DNA of 33,191 nucleotides from Acidobacteriaceae bacterium. Lineage in GTDB: Bacteria; Acidobacteriota; Terriglobia; Terriglobales; Acidobacteriaceae. A program made the translations under genes and the position numbers. Location of the stretch: positions 1,169 through 34,359 of the forward strand of contig PKVZ01000025.1 of the NCBI GenBank assembly GCA_003131635.1. The letters are read 5' to 3'. Shown here one piece after another: positions 23,791-32,153 of this stretch (position 1 is its first letter; the number at the start of each line of letters is the position of its first letter). The notes beneath the pieces were generated by a model that saw only the letters and a program-made list of their open reading frames with translations, did no database searches and was not told the DNA's origin.

Positions 23791-26637
23791 TTATTGAAAC
23801 GCGCGGATGCGCTCCGCCATACCGGCGACGGTGGGTGACTCAAACAAAGTCGGCAATGGCACCTCCACATTGAGCGCGGCCCGCAGCCGCGAGAGCAGTT
23901 GCGCGCCCTGCATGGAATGCCCACCCAGCTGGAAGAAATTGTCGTAGATGCCGACGTGCTCAATTCCCAGAAGTTCTTGCCATATCCCCGCCACCACGCG
24001 CTCTATATGGTCGGCGGCAAGTGGGGAAGCATCGCTAGTGCATTCAGCAGAACGGTCCGCCCTCTCCGGCACAGCTGCACATTGTGAGGAGGTCGCAGCG
24101 CTCCGCGCTGTATCGGAAACTTGCGCCGCACGATTCGGAGTTGCTTCCGTCCGTGGCTGCGGATCGACCCAGTAACGCTTGCGCTCGAAGGCGTAGGTCG
24201 GCAAGGGAACCCGTTGCCGCTTCTCGTGACTCCAGAATCCCGCCCAGTCCACTTCGGTGCCCTCCAACCACAAGCGGCCGAGCGCGGTCATCAAGCATTC
24301 CATGTCCGAGGCGCGCTCGAAAGAGCCTGGAACAGAAGGGATGACCGATTGAACAAGCAAGCTATCCGGAACTCGTCGCGCGATGCCAGCAAGCGCGCCT
24401 CGGGGTCCGAGTACCAGCACGGTACGTTCCAAAGTATTTACAAGACGTTCCATTCCTTCCGCGAAGAGCATTGGCCGGGCAGAGTGAGCGCTCCAATACT
24501 CAGAGTCCGTGGCGGACGCCGCAGTAATCCACGTACCCGTTGTGTTCGACACAAACGGAATCTGCGGAGGATGCAGGCGAATTCGCGCCACCACAGCCCT
24601 TAACGCCGGAACCGCCGCCAGCATTCCGCCCCCATGCATGCCCTTGAGCAAGCGACTGCGCTCGGCCAACAGATATAAAGCGTCAGCCAAGGAGAAAACA
24701 CCGGCGAGGCAGGCGGCCACGAATTCGCCAATGCTTTCGCCAATCAACACATTGGGGCGGACGCCCCATTCCATCCACAGCCGCGCCAAAGCGTACTCAA
24801 AGACGAAAAGCGCCAATTCTACAACCTCTGGTTGATCGAGGTGCGGAGTTGTGCCGGCCTGCGTTTCGTGTGGCGGGTAGAGAACTTCTCGCAGATCGAA
24901 TCCTACCTGCTGCTTCAGCAACGCGGAGCATTCATCCACGCAACTTCGGAAAGCCGGCTCGGCTTGATAGATCTCTAACCCCATATTCTCGCGTTGCGAA
25001 CCCAGCCCCGGGAACAGGAACGCGAGGGAGCGGTTGCCGGGTGGGGTGGTGCCCATGAGCGTGCGCTGAAAATTAATCGGTGCCGTGGGGAGCTGAGCAA
25101 GCGCGCTCGCTGCATCGTTTGCGTTGTTACAAACCAGGAAAAAACGCCGCGCAAACGCTCGCCGGCCCATCTGACACGTGTAGGCAATATCCGCAAGGTT
25201 GGCATCCGGATGCCGCTGAAAATAGGCGGCGAAATTGCGGATGGCAGCTTCGAGCGCAACCTTCGACCGCGCCGACAGCAGCAATAAATGCCACGGCCGC
25301 AACGAGTCCGAAGCCTGAACCGCGGGCGCTTCCTCGACTACGACGTGAGCATTGGTACCCCCAATGCCGAAGGAATGCACACCCGCCCGGCGCGGCGCGG
25401 CCTTCGCCTTCCACGGCATGAGCTGTGTATTCACGTAAAAAGGACTTGTCTTGAAATCGATAGCCGGATTCGGTCGACTGAAATTAATGGTGGGTGGAAC
25501 TTCGCCGTGTTGCAAAGATAGAACTACCTTTATCAACGCCGCTATTCCAGAGGCGCTGTCAAGGTGCCCGACATTCGACTTCAACGAACCAAGGGCGCAG
25601 AAACCGGTATCCGATGTGGCGGCACGAAATGCCTTGCTGAGTGCCGCGACTTCGATGGGATCTCCCATGGGAGTCCCCGTACCGTGACCTTCCACATAGT
25701 CGATGGTTCGAGGATCGACCTCCGCCAGAGCGTGCGCCCGGGCGACGACCTCGGCCTGCGCATCCAGTCCGGGCGCCGCGTAGCCGACTTTCATGCCGCC
25801 ATCGTTGTTGATTGCGCTTCCACGAATGACCGCACGAATGCAATCGCCGTCCCGGATCGCGTCGGCCACCCGCTTCAACACGACCAGGCCAACGCCGTTT
25901 GAAAAAAGTGTCCCACTCGCTGCCGCATCGAAGGACCGAGTGTGCCCGTCGCGTGAAAAGATCTGGCCCTCCTGGAACATGTAGCCGGATTTCTGTGGCA
26001 CTCGAATCGCCACTCCACCGGCGAGCCCCATGTCGCATTGGTGCGTGAAAAGACTGTCACACGCCATGGCCACGGCCACCAGTGACGTTGAACATGCCGT
26101 CTGCACCGCGATGCTCGGCCCTCGCAGGTTGAGCTTGTAGGAGACGCGCGTACTCACGAAGTCCTTGTCGTTGCCGGTGAAAAGAAGAAAATCGCCGACC
26201 AACTGCCTGTGGCCCGGCTTGGCCAGGAGACTGAAAAGATAAGTGCTCATCGCTGAGCCGGCGTAAACGCCGACCGGACCGGAGCAACGCGCGCTGTCGT
26301 AGCCCGCGTCCTCCATTGCCTCCCATGCGCACTCGAGCAATATGCGCTGCTGCGGGTCGAGGGTCTCAGCTTCTCTTGCACTAAAGCCGAAAAAGGCTGC
26401 GTCAAACAGTTCGATGCCGTCCAGGATTCCGCCCGCGTTCACGAAGTCCGGGTGCTGGGTCAGGCTGGTGTCGACGCCCGCTGCAGTCAGCTCCGCTGCG
26501 GAAAAGAAGGAGATGGACTCCACCCCGCTGCGCAGGTTGTTCCAGAACTCCGAAAGATTGCGTGCTCCCGGAAAACGGCCACTCATGCCGATGATGGCGA
26601 TGCCATCGGAAACAGGTGAATCCGGCAGGTCTCTCAT
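23791..26637 (-). CDS. Type I polyketide synthase, KS-AT(defective)-PCP
   Basis: 948 residues. The ketosynthase spans about 10-435, with IAIIGMSGRFPGA at its start, active Cys182 (QTACSTS), His318 (VEGHGTGT) and His358 (SNVGHLD). The acyltransferase spans about 535-800. FLFPGLGSQ is intact. The nucleophile is Ser635 in GESIGE, where GHSIGE is usual. After GMLAAVPA (672-679) the sequence jumps to LRAVVARIRLHPPQIPFVSN, so about 75-90 residues that normally include the catalytic His (AFHS) are absent. After the AT remnant come an Ala/Ser-rich linker and a carrier domain (about 872-945, GGHS, Ser908) of NRPS-like look. There are no KR, DH, ER or TE domains. ATG 26637 overlaps the NRPS stop (ATGA), so the two are translationally coupled. 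AT function is doubtful; extender loading may come from a trans-AT or the AT may be dead. Confidence 0.93.
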   Translation of the reverse strand: MRDLPDSPVSDGIAIIGMSGRFPGARNLSEFWNNLRSGVESISFFSAAELTAAGVDTSLTQHPDFVNAGGILDGIELFDAAFFGFSAREAETLDPQQRILLECAWEAMEDAGYDSARCSGPVGVYAGSAMSTYLFSLLAKPGHRQLVGDFLLFTGNDKDFVSTRVSYKLNLRGPSIAVQTACSTSLVAVAMACDSLFTHQCDMGLAGGVAIRVPQKSGYMFQEGQIFSRDGHTRSFDAAASGTLFSNGVGLVVLKRVADAIRDGDCIRAVIRGSAINNDGGMKVGYAAPGLDAQAEVVARAHALAEVDPRTIDYVEGHGTGTPMGDPIEVAALSKAFRAATSDTGFCALGSLKSNVGHLDSASGIAALIKVVLSLQHGEVPPTINFSRPNPAIDFKTSPFYVNTQLMPWKAKAAPRRAGVHSFGIGGTNAHVVVEEAPAVQASDSLRPWHLLLLSARSKVALEAAIRNFAAYFQRHPDANLADIAYTCQMGRRAFARRFFLVCNNANDAASALAQLPTAPINFQRTLMGTTPPGNRSLAFLFPGLGSQRENMGLEIYQAEPAFRSCVDECSALLKQQVGFDLREVLYPPHETQAGTTPHLDQPEVVELALFVFEYALARLWMEWGVRPNVLIGESIGEFVAACLAGVFSLADALYLLAERSRLLKGMHGGGMLAAVPALRAVVARIRLHPPQIPFVSNTTGTWITAASATDSEYWSAHSARPMLFAEGMERLVNTLERTVLVLGPRGALAGIARRVPDSLLVQSVIPSVPGSFERASDMECLMTALGRLWLEGTEVDWAGFWSHEKRQRVPLPTYAFERKRYWVDPQPRTEATPNRAAQVSDTARSAATSSQCAAVPERADRSAECTSDASPLAADHIERVVAGIWQELLGIEHVGIYDNFFQLGGHSMQGAQLLSRLRAALNVEVPLPTLFESPTVAGMAERIRAFQ

Positions 26638-29600
26638 TTCCGCCTCGATGCCAGAGCCGCTCTTCCCCGAATCGATTCCTTCTGTCTTCGGGCGCGCTCT
26701 CGTACCTCGTGCAACGATAGCTGTCCGGAATCTTCGTTCGCCAGGTGCCGCGCCAGCGAATGAATCGTCGGATACTGGAACAGATCCATGATCGACAGTT
26801 CGCGGCTCAGAGCCTGCACCAACTTGCTGTGCACCACCGCCAGTCGCAAGGAGTGCCCACCGAGTTCGAAGAAATTATCGTTCGCCCCGATGCGCTCGAT
26901 CGGCAGAACTTCTCGCCAAATCGACCAAATGGTGCGCTCCAGCGAGGATCCAGGTTCAACATAAGCTTGGCGCAACTCGGGTCTGGCATCATCCGGTACA
27001 GGAAGGGCGCGCCTGTCAATTTTTCCATTCGGCATGAGCGGAAGCGATTCGAGCATCACAAAGACTGCGGGAACCATATAATCTGGAACCCGTTCTTGCA
27101 GGTACTGCCGAAGCTCAGGCGCCAACTTGAAGCCGAGCGTTCCGCGCAACGGATTGTTGGCATAGGAGGTCCAGCCCGCGTCGGCCGCGGTTTGCGGAAT
27201 CGCCCAGGGCTGCAAGCGTTCTCTTGTGATTCCGGAGATAGGATTGAACCATACTTCAAAGCAATCGCCTCGAGTCGCGGACAACTCAACCTGCACCGCA
27301 TCGGACGAATCCAAAGACCAGAATTCCTCTGGATCCACGCCCGATTCTGTCGGCTCCTGTAACCTCTTGCGAAGATCTCCAACCGTCTCCGGGTCTTCCA
27401 TTTCCCGCAGCCGCACCAAGGCTTCGTTATCCACGGTGACGCGGCGGTTGGGAACGTTACTGATATGCAGGGGCTCGCGCCTTTCTCGCAAGAGTGCTTT
27501 TAGATGGGCTACGCTCAGACGGTTTTCCATCCTGTCGTTGCTCTCAAAATCATTGCTGTGCCAATCAGTGCTCCGCCAATCGATCTCCTGATATTTCAAG
27601 TTCGTTGTCGAATTACCTGGAACCGGCGAGCCACTGCCGACGTGCAGCACAACGTCATAGCGGAAGCGGTTCATCTCGGTGCTATGAATGCCACGCTTGA
27701 CCGGCAAATCCACTGAACCGATGGAAGGGAAATGCTGCCGCAGCGCGAGAAACAGAGCCGGATCGACCGCCAGTTCCGGTTCTTCGGCCACGCGCTTTTC
27801 CATCTGCTGGCGCAACTTGCTCACTCGCATGGACGCGGGAGCACGCTCCAGTTCCACGGACAGATGAAACGCTTCCAGCAAGCGAAGATCTCTAACATCC
27901 CCTATAAAAATCGCACCCCCTGGGCGCGTCGCCTGCACAGCGCCTTCCAGGACCTGCACTAGATAGTCAACGCTGGGGAAATACTGGACTACCGAATTGA
28001 GAATGACCGTATCGAAGCTGGCTGGCTCAAAGCCGGTGAAATCGTCGGCGCCACGCTGCAGTAAAGTCACATGTCGGAGGTCCCGCCGTTCGGCAATCAG
28101 CCTCTGCACCTGCCGCAGACTTGCGGGAGAGAAATCCGTTCCACAATAGCTGGAGCAATGCGGGCCAATCCTCGAAAGCAAAAGTCCGCTGCCACAGCCA
28201 ATTTCAAGCACGCGTTGGGGTCGCAGCGCCAGGACGCGGGAGACCGAATTGTCCACCCACTCCTGCATCTCGTCGCGGGAGAAAGGCAGGCCGGTGTAAC
28301 TGCTATTCCAGCCGCTGATGTCAAACTCAGTATCGTGAGTGGCGCTTTTCTCTTCGTAGGTTTCGCTCCAAACCTCGCGCCAATGGGCAAGCTGTTGCGT
28401 TTGCAAATCCTCGGAAATATCGTGCTTCTCAGGCGCGGCTTCGGGCACCACATACGCGGTTAGACGCTTGCCGTCGCTGTTTTCTCCGGCGAGGACCAAA
28501 GCTTGTTTCACCTGCGGATGCTGCGCCAACAGAGACTCCACTTCTCCGGGTTCGACGCGAAAGCCCCGAATCTTAACCTGATGATCAATGCGACCGAGAT
28601 ATTCGATGTTGCCATCCCGCCGATAGCGCGCTCGATCACCGGTCCGATATATCTTTTCTCCCGGCCTCCCAAAAGGATGGGGAACAAACTTACGTTCGGT
28701 CTCCTCCGGTGCATTCCAATAGCCGCGGGCGAGGCCGGCGCCGCCAACACACAATTCCCCCGGTTGCCCTCTTGGCACCGGCTGCAACCGGTTGTCCAAA
28801 ATGTAAATTTGCGTATTGGCGATTGGCCGGCCAATCGGAACCGCCTCCGAGGACGGCAGATGGCTCGTGTCGAAGCAGGTTGCGTCCGCCGAGACCTCCG
28901 ACGATCCATATAAGTTGATCAGGATGCTGGCGGGCAAGCTCTGGTAAAAACGCCGCACCAGTTCCCGGCTCAGCGGCTCTCCGCTGCTGACCCAGTACTT
29001 CAGTCGCGGCAATCGCCTTCCCAAATCACCCTCTGCTTGCAGCAGCGCATCGAGCAGCGATGGCACACAGACAAACCGAGTCACCTTGCGCTCGGCTAGA
29101 ATCTGAATGAGCCGCCCCGGATTTCTTACAGCATCCTCTGGGATGACGACGGTCTTAACTCCCGCCAGCAAAGGTCCGAATACTTCCCAAACCGCATCGA
29201 CAAAGTTCAAGGAGGTTTTCAGGCACGCAACTTCGCCCGGTTCGAAGGGATATTCTTTCCACATCCAGGCAAAGCGGTTCATCGCTCCCCGCTGCAGACC
29301 CATAACGCCCTTTGGCCTCCCGGTTGAACCGGAGGTATAGAGCACATAAGCCAAGCTATCTGGAGTCCTCTGACCCGGAAGATTGCTTTCGCTTTCCTTC
29401 GCAATCGTTTCCCAGTCCCGCTCAAGACAAACCTTCGTTCCTTTATATTGCGGCAGTACGCCCGCCCAATGTTCTTCCGTGAGCAGGAACTGAATGCCTG
29501 TATCCTCCGCCATAAAAGCGAGCCGCTGCTGGGGATACGCTGGGTCCAACGGAACGTAAGCTCCTCCAGCTTTGAGAATGCCCAGTAGAGCGATCGCAGT

Positions 29601-31292
29601 TTGCCAGTCGTGCTTCCGGCAGACCCCGACCAGCGTTTCGTGCCTTACTCCGAGTTTCTTCAGGTACCCGGCCAACTGATTCGCGCGGCCGTTCAGCTCG
29701 CTGTAGGTGAGAGATTTGTTGTCCGCTTCCACCGCGATCGTTTCGGGAGATCGTCCAGCCTGAACTTCGAACAGGTGCGGAATACAATCGTTAGAAGTGT
29801 ACTGGGCATCGGTCCGGTTCCATTCCACCACCAGTTCGTGCCGTTCCGGCTCGCTGATCATCGGCAGTGCCGACACTCTCATATTTGGGTCGGAGACAAT
29901 TCCCCTCAATAACACCTGAAAGTGCGCGAGCATGCGCCCGATAGTGGTTGACTCATAAAGATCGGAGCTGTATTCCAGCCAGCCGCTGAGTTCTTCATCG
30001 CCGAGCACGCAGTGGAGGCTCAGGTCGAACTTGGCCGTGCCGTTGTCAATCGGAAGCCATGCGGCCGCCAGGCCAGGCAGATGCAGCTTCATCCAACTCG
30101 ATTGCGCCTGATCGATCATTACCTGAAACAATGGGTTGCGTCCGGTATTGCGCTCTGGGTCAAGTTTCTCAACTACTTTTTGAAACGGCAGGTCGCGATT
30201 GGCGTACGCCCACAACATGCATTCGCGAACCCGTTTCAGCACGTCGCGGAACGTTGGGTCTCCGGAGAAGTCCACTCGAAGCGGCACTGTGTTGATAAAA
30301 AATCCAACCAGCTTATAGGTCTCCGCTCGATTGCGATTGGCGATGGGGAATCCCACAACGATGTCATCCTGACCCGCGTAGCGATGAAGCAGCGTCTGGA
30401 AAGCCGCGCACATCAGCATGAAAAGCGTGGTTCCTCCGAGCCTGCTCAAGGCGATAAGCTGCGCAGTCAGCTCTTTATCCAAACGGTAATGCTGGGTGCG
30501 GCCCCGAAAAGTCGGAACGTCTGGCCTGGGGTGGTCGGTGTACAAGCCCAGCGGCGCAGCCCCCGCAAGATGGAGGTTCCAGTTGTGCAAATATCTTTCC
30601 GCAACTTCCGGAGTCAGGCACTGCCGTTCCCAGAGGGAGAAATCCCGGTACTGCACGGGCAAAGAGGGAAGCTCGGGATCTCTTCCCGCGAGTTGCGCCG
30701 AATAACCGATTTCAAGTTCGGATAACAGAGCTTCTACCGAGGAGCCGTCGGCGACAATATGATGGACATTGAGAACGAGGACTTGATCCTCCTCGGCGAG
30801 ACGCAAGAGGAGAGCGCGGAATACAGGACCGCAGTTCAGGTTGAAAGGTTTCCGCGCTTCTTCCGCGATGAGGCGATCGCATTCTTCTTGTCGGCGCACC
30901 TCAGGCAGGGGACGCAAATCGATAATCTGCAAACGGAACCCATCCGCGGGATTCACGTATTGCATGGGCTTTCCGCCAACTAGAGGAAAAACTGTCCGTA
31001 AAGCCTCATGACGCCGGACAATTTCCTTTAAGCACTTCTCAAGGGCATCGGGATCGAGAGCGCCTTCAAGTTTCCAGGCGAGGGGAACGTTGTAAGCGAT
31101 GTTCGCAGGTTCGAATTGCGAGAGAAACCATAATTGCTCCTGTGGATACGAAACTTCCGCCGGGTTCGGAGCCTGGCATGGATTGATTGGCGGATGGACA
31201 GCGGAACGCCCCAACTGCTTTAGAACACCCTCAAAGGAGCCGGGGTCATGATGCGTATCTGGGGCTGCGCCGTTGTTTTCTTTGTGCAACAT
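26634..31292 (-). CDS. Non-ribosomal peptide synthetase, C-A-MT-PCP module
   Basis: A single module of about 1550 residues. Residue numbers here count from an in-frame TTG at 31346; I prefer the ATG 18 codons on, at 31292. The condensation domain spans about 65-500 with HHIVADG (195-201). The adenylation domain spans about 525-965 with YTSGSTGRPKG, YRTGD and NGK with Lys1442. A methyltransferase is inserted between A8 and A10 (about 990-1240), with EIGCGSGLL (1048-1056) and the block ISGWNSSYTG usual for N-methylating inserts. The carrier domain is GGHS, Ser1499. My reading of the specificity code is V716 D717 W720 C760 V786 S788 L812 A820 D821 K1442. The usual first Asp is shifted by one, which points to a beta-amino acid rather than an alpha-amino acid. 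There is no loading module and no TE. Confidence 0.95.
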   Translation of the reverse strand: MLHKENNGAAPDTHHDPGSFEGVLKQLGRSAVHPPINPCQAPNPAEVSYPQEQLWFLSQFEPANIAYNVPLAWKLEGALDPDALEKCLKEIVRRHEALRTVFPLVGGKPMQYVNPADGFRLQIIDLRPLPEVRRQEECDRLIAEEARKPFNLNCGPVFRALLLRLAEEDQVLVLNVHHIVADGSSVEALLSELEIGYSAQLAGRDPELPSLPVQYRDFSLWERQCLTPEVAERYLHNWNLHLAGAAPLGLYTDHPRPDVPTFRGRTQHYRLDKELTAQLIALSRLGGTTLFMLMCAAFQTLLHRYAGQDDIVVGFPIANRNRAETYKLVGFFINTVPLRVDFSGDPTFRDVLKRVRECMLWAYANRDLPFQKVVEKLDPERNTGRNPLFQVMIDQAQSSWMKLHLPGLAAAWLPIDNGTAKFDLSLHCVLGDEELSGWLEYSSDLYESTTIGRMLAHFQVLLRGIVSDPNMRVSALPMISEPERHELVVEWNRTDAQYTSNDCIPHLFEVQAGRSPETIAVEADNKSLTYSELNGRANQLAGYLKKLGVRHETLVGVCRKHDWQTAIALLGILKAGGAYVPLDPAYPQQRLAFMAEDTGIQFLLTEEHWAGVLPQYKGTKVCLERDWETIAKESESNLPGQRTPDSLAYVLYTSGSTGRPKGVMGLQRGAMNRFAWMWKEYPFEPGEVACLKTSLNFVDAVWEVFGPLLAGVKTVVIPEDAVRNPGRLIQILAERKVTRFVCVPSLLDALLQAEGDLGRRLPRLKYWVSSGEPLSRELVRRFYQSLPASILINLYGSSEVSADATCFDTSHLPSSEAVPIGRPIANTQIYILDNRLQPVPRGQPGELCVGGAGLARGYWNAPEETERKFVPHPFGRPGEKIYRTGDRARYRRDGNIEYLGRIDHQVKIRGFRVEPGEVESLLAQHPQVKQALVLAGENSDGKRLTAYVVPEAAPEKHDISEDLQTQQLAHWREVWSETYEEKSATHDTEFDISGWNSSYTGLPFSRDEMQEWVDNSVSRVLALRPQRVLEIGCGSGLLLSRIGPHCSSYCGTDFSPASLRQVQRLIAERRDLRHVTLLQRGADDFTGFEPASFDTVILNSVVQYFPSVDYLVQVLEGAVQATRPGGAIFIGDVRDLRLLEAFHLSVELERAPASMRVSKLRQQMEKRVAEEPELAVDPALFLALRQHFPSIGSVDLPVKRGIHSTEMNRFRYDVVLHVGSGSPVPGNSTTNLKYQEIDWRSTDWHSNDFESNDRMENRLSVAHLKALLRERREPLHISNVPNRRVTVDNEALVRLREMEDPETVGDLRKRLQEPTESGVDPEEFWSLDSSDAVQVELSATRGDCFEVWFNPISGITRERLQPWAIPQTAADAGWTSYANNPLRGTLGFKLAPELRQYLQERVPDYMVPAVFVMLESLPLMPNGKIDRRALPVPDDARPELRQAYVEPGSSLERTIWSIWREVLPIERIGANDNFFELGGHSLRLAVVHSKLVQALSRELSIMDLFQYPTIHSLARHLANEDSGQLSLHEVRERARRQKESIRGRAALASRRK

Positions 31293-31553
31293 ACGTCCGG
31301 AAATCAACCTGCGGGGCAGCAAGCCACTGGAGCGCAAACTGGGCAATTGTCTAATCGGATGAACCAGGTGTCAAGATGAAAATGGCAGAGCGCAGCCCAG
31401 CTCGCTACATCCACCTCAATCTACTACTCGCATGCAAAAGTGTGGTGTCCTCGTGATGTCTTCTCCGCAATCTCGTCTGGAAATCCTGTTCAGAATGGTC
31501 AGAGTTCGGGCAGTTGGAGATAGAGGAACACTTGAAGTCACTGAGGTTGTGGG

Positions 31554-32025
31554 TCAGCGCGTAGACAAGGCTGAACTTGCCCTGACAGCAAGGCGCAAAG
31601 CGATTTTCGACCACAACCCAAAGAATAAAAGGCCAACCGCGATGCCTATCGACACCGTGAAAAACCGGTGAAGAGCAACTAGTCGACCGCTGCTAGATCG
31701 CGGCACGAGCATCACGAATCGCAAGGGTAATGCTCGCATACCGATAAGCGCTTCTCTCAACTCGCAACATGACGCAAAGCAATCCGATTATGAAAGCCGC
31801 CTCACCAAACGCCTAAACGTTTGCGGGGAAGTAAACGGCGGTGACTGCGCCAACTGCTGCTCCGACCGCGGTCCCCGCGACATACTGCACGGAAATGGGC
31901 AGCGCGGCACTCAGGGTCGACTGCATAACGATTAACGTCGACATGGGCGCCCAGTACGCTTCCGGCAACCGAAACAAGTGGGCGACCAGGTAAGACACAA
32001 CCGTCGCTACTGCAGTTTGAGCCAC
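31554..32025 (-). pseudogene. FUSC-family aromatic-acid exporter-like membrane protein, inactivated
   Basis: From a GTG at 32025, VSYLVAHLFRLPEAYWAPMSTLIVMQST (read in pieces) is typical of short FUSC-type membrane proteins. The frame hits a TAG at 31813-31815 after YFPANV. Reading through it (Trp would fit there) gives FGEAAFIIGLLCVMLRVERSAYRYASITLAI, exactly the expected next helix. One extra base near 31716 then shifts the frame. The next frame carries VMLVPRSSSGRLVALHRFF and TVSIGIAVGLLFFGLWSK to a stop at 31554. The stretch is 472 bp, 3 x 157 + 1, as expected for one inserted base. Family members export aromatic acids or move similar compounds; this copy has two lesions. Confidence 0.85.
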
Positions 32026-32153
32026 ATATCCTGTAGAGGGTGGATGATCCTTGGCGATGATCCATGCACCGACGTGCCCGTTAACGCCCGGATTCTTGAC
32101 TATCGTCTCGCCGACGCGTTCATCCGGCCGTAAACTTTCACTTCTGGCTCTGC

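Noticed and set aside
25559..26038. Overlapping minus-strand frames inside the PKS gene
   Set aside because: Arg/Gly-rich shadow frames of a G+C-rich gene; the KS motifs are in the main frame.
31432..31671. 79-codon plus-strand open frame upstream of the NRPS gene
   Set aside because: It overlaps the FUSC pseudogene, has no recognisable domain and no convincing ribosome site.
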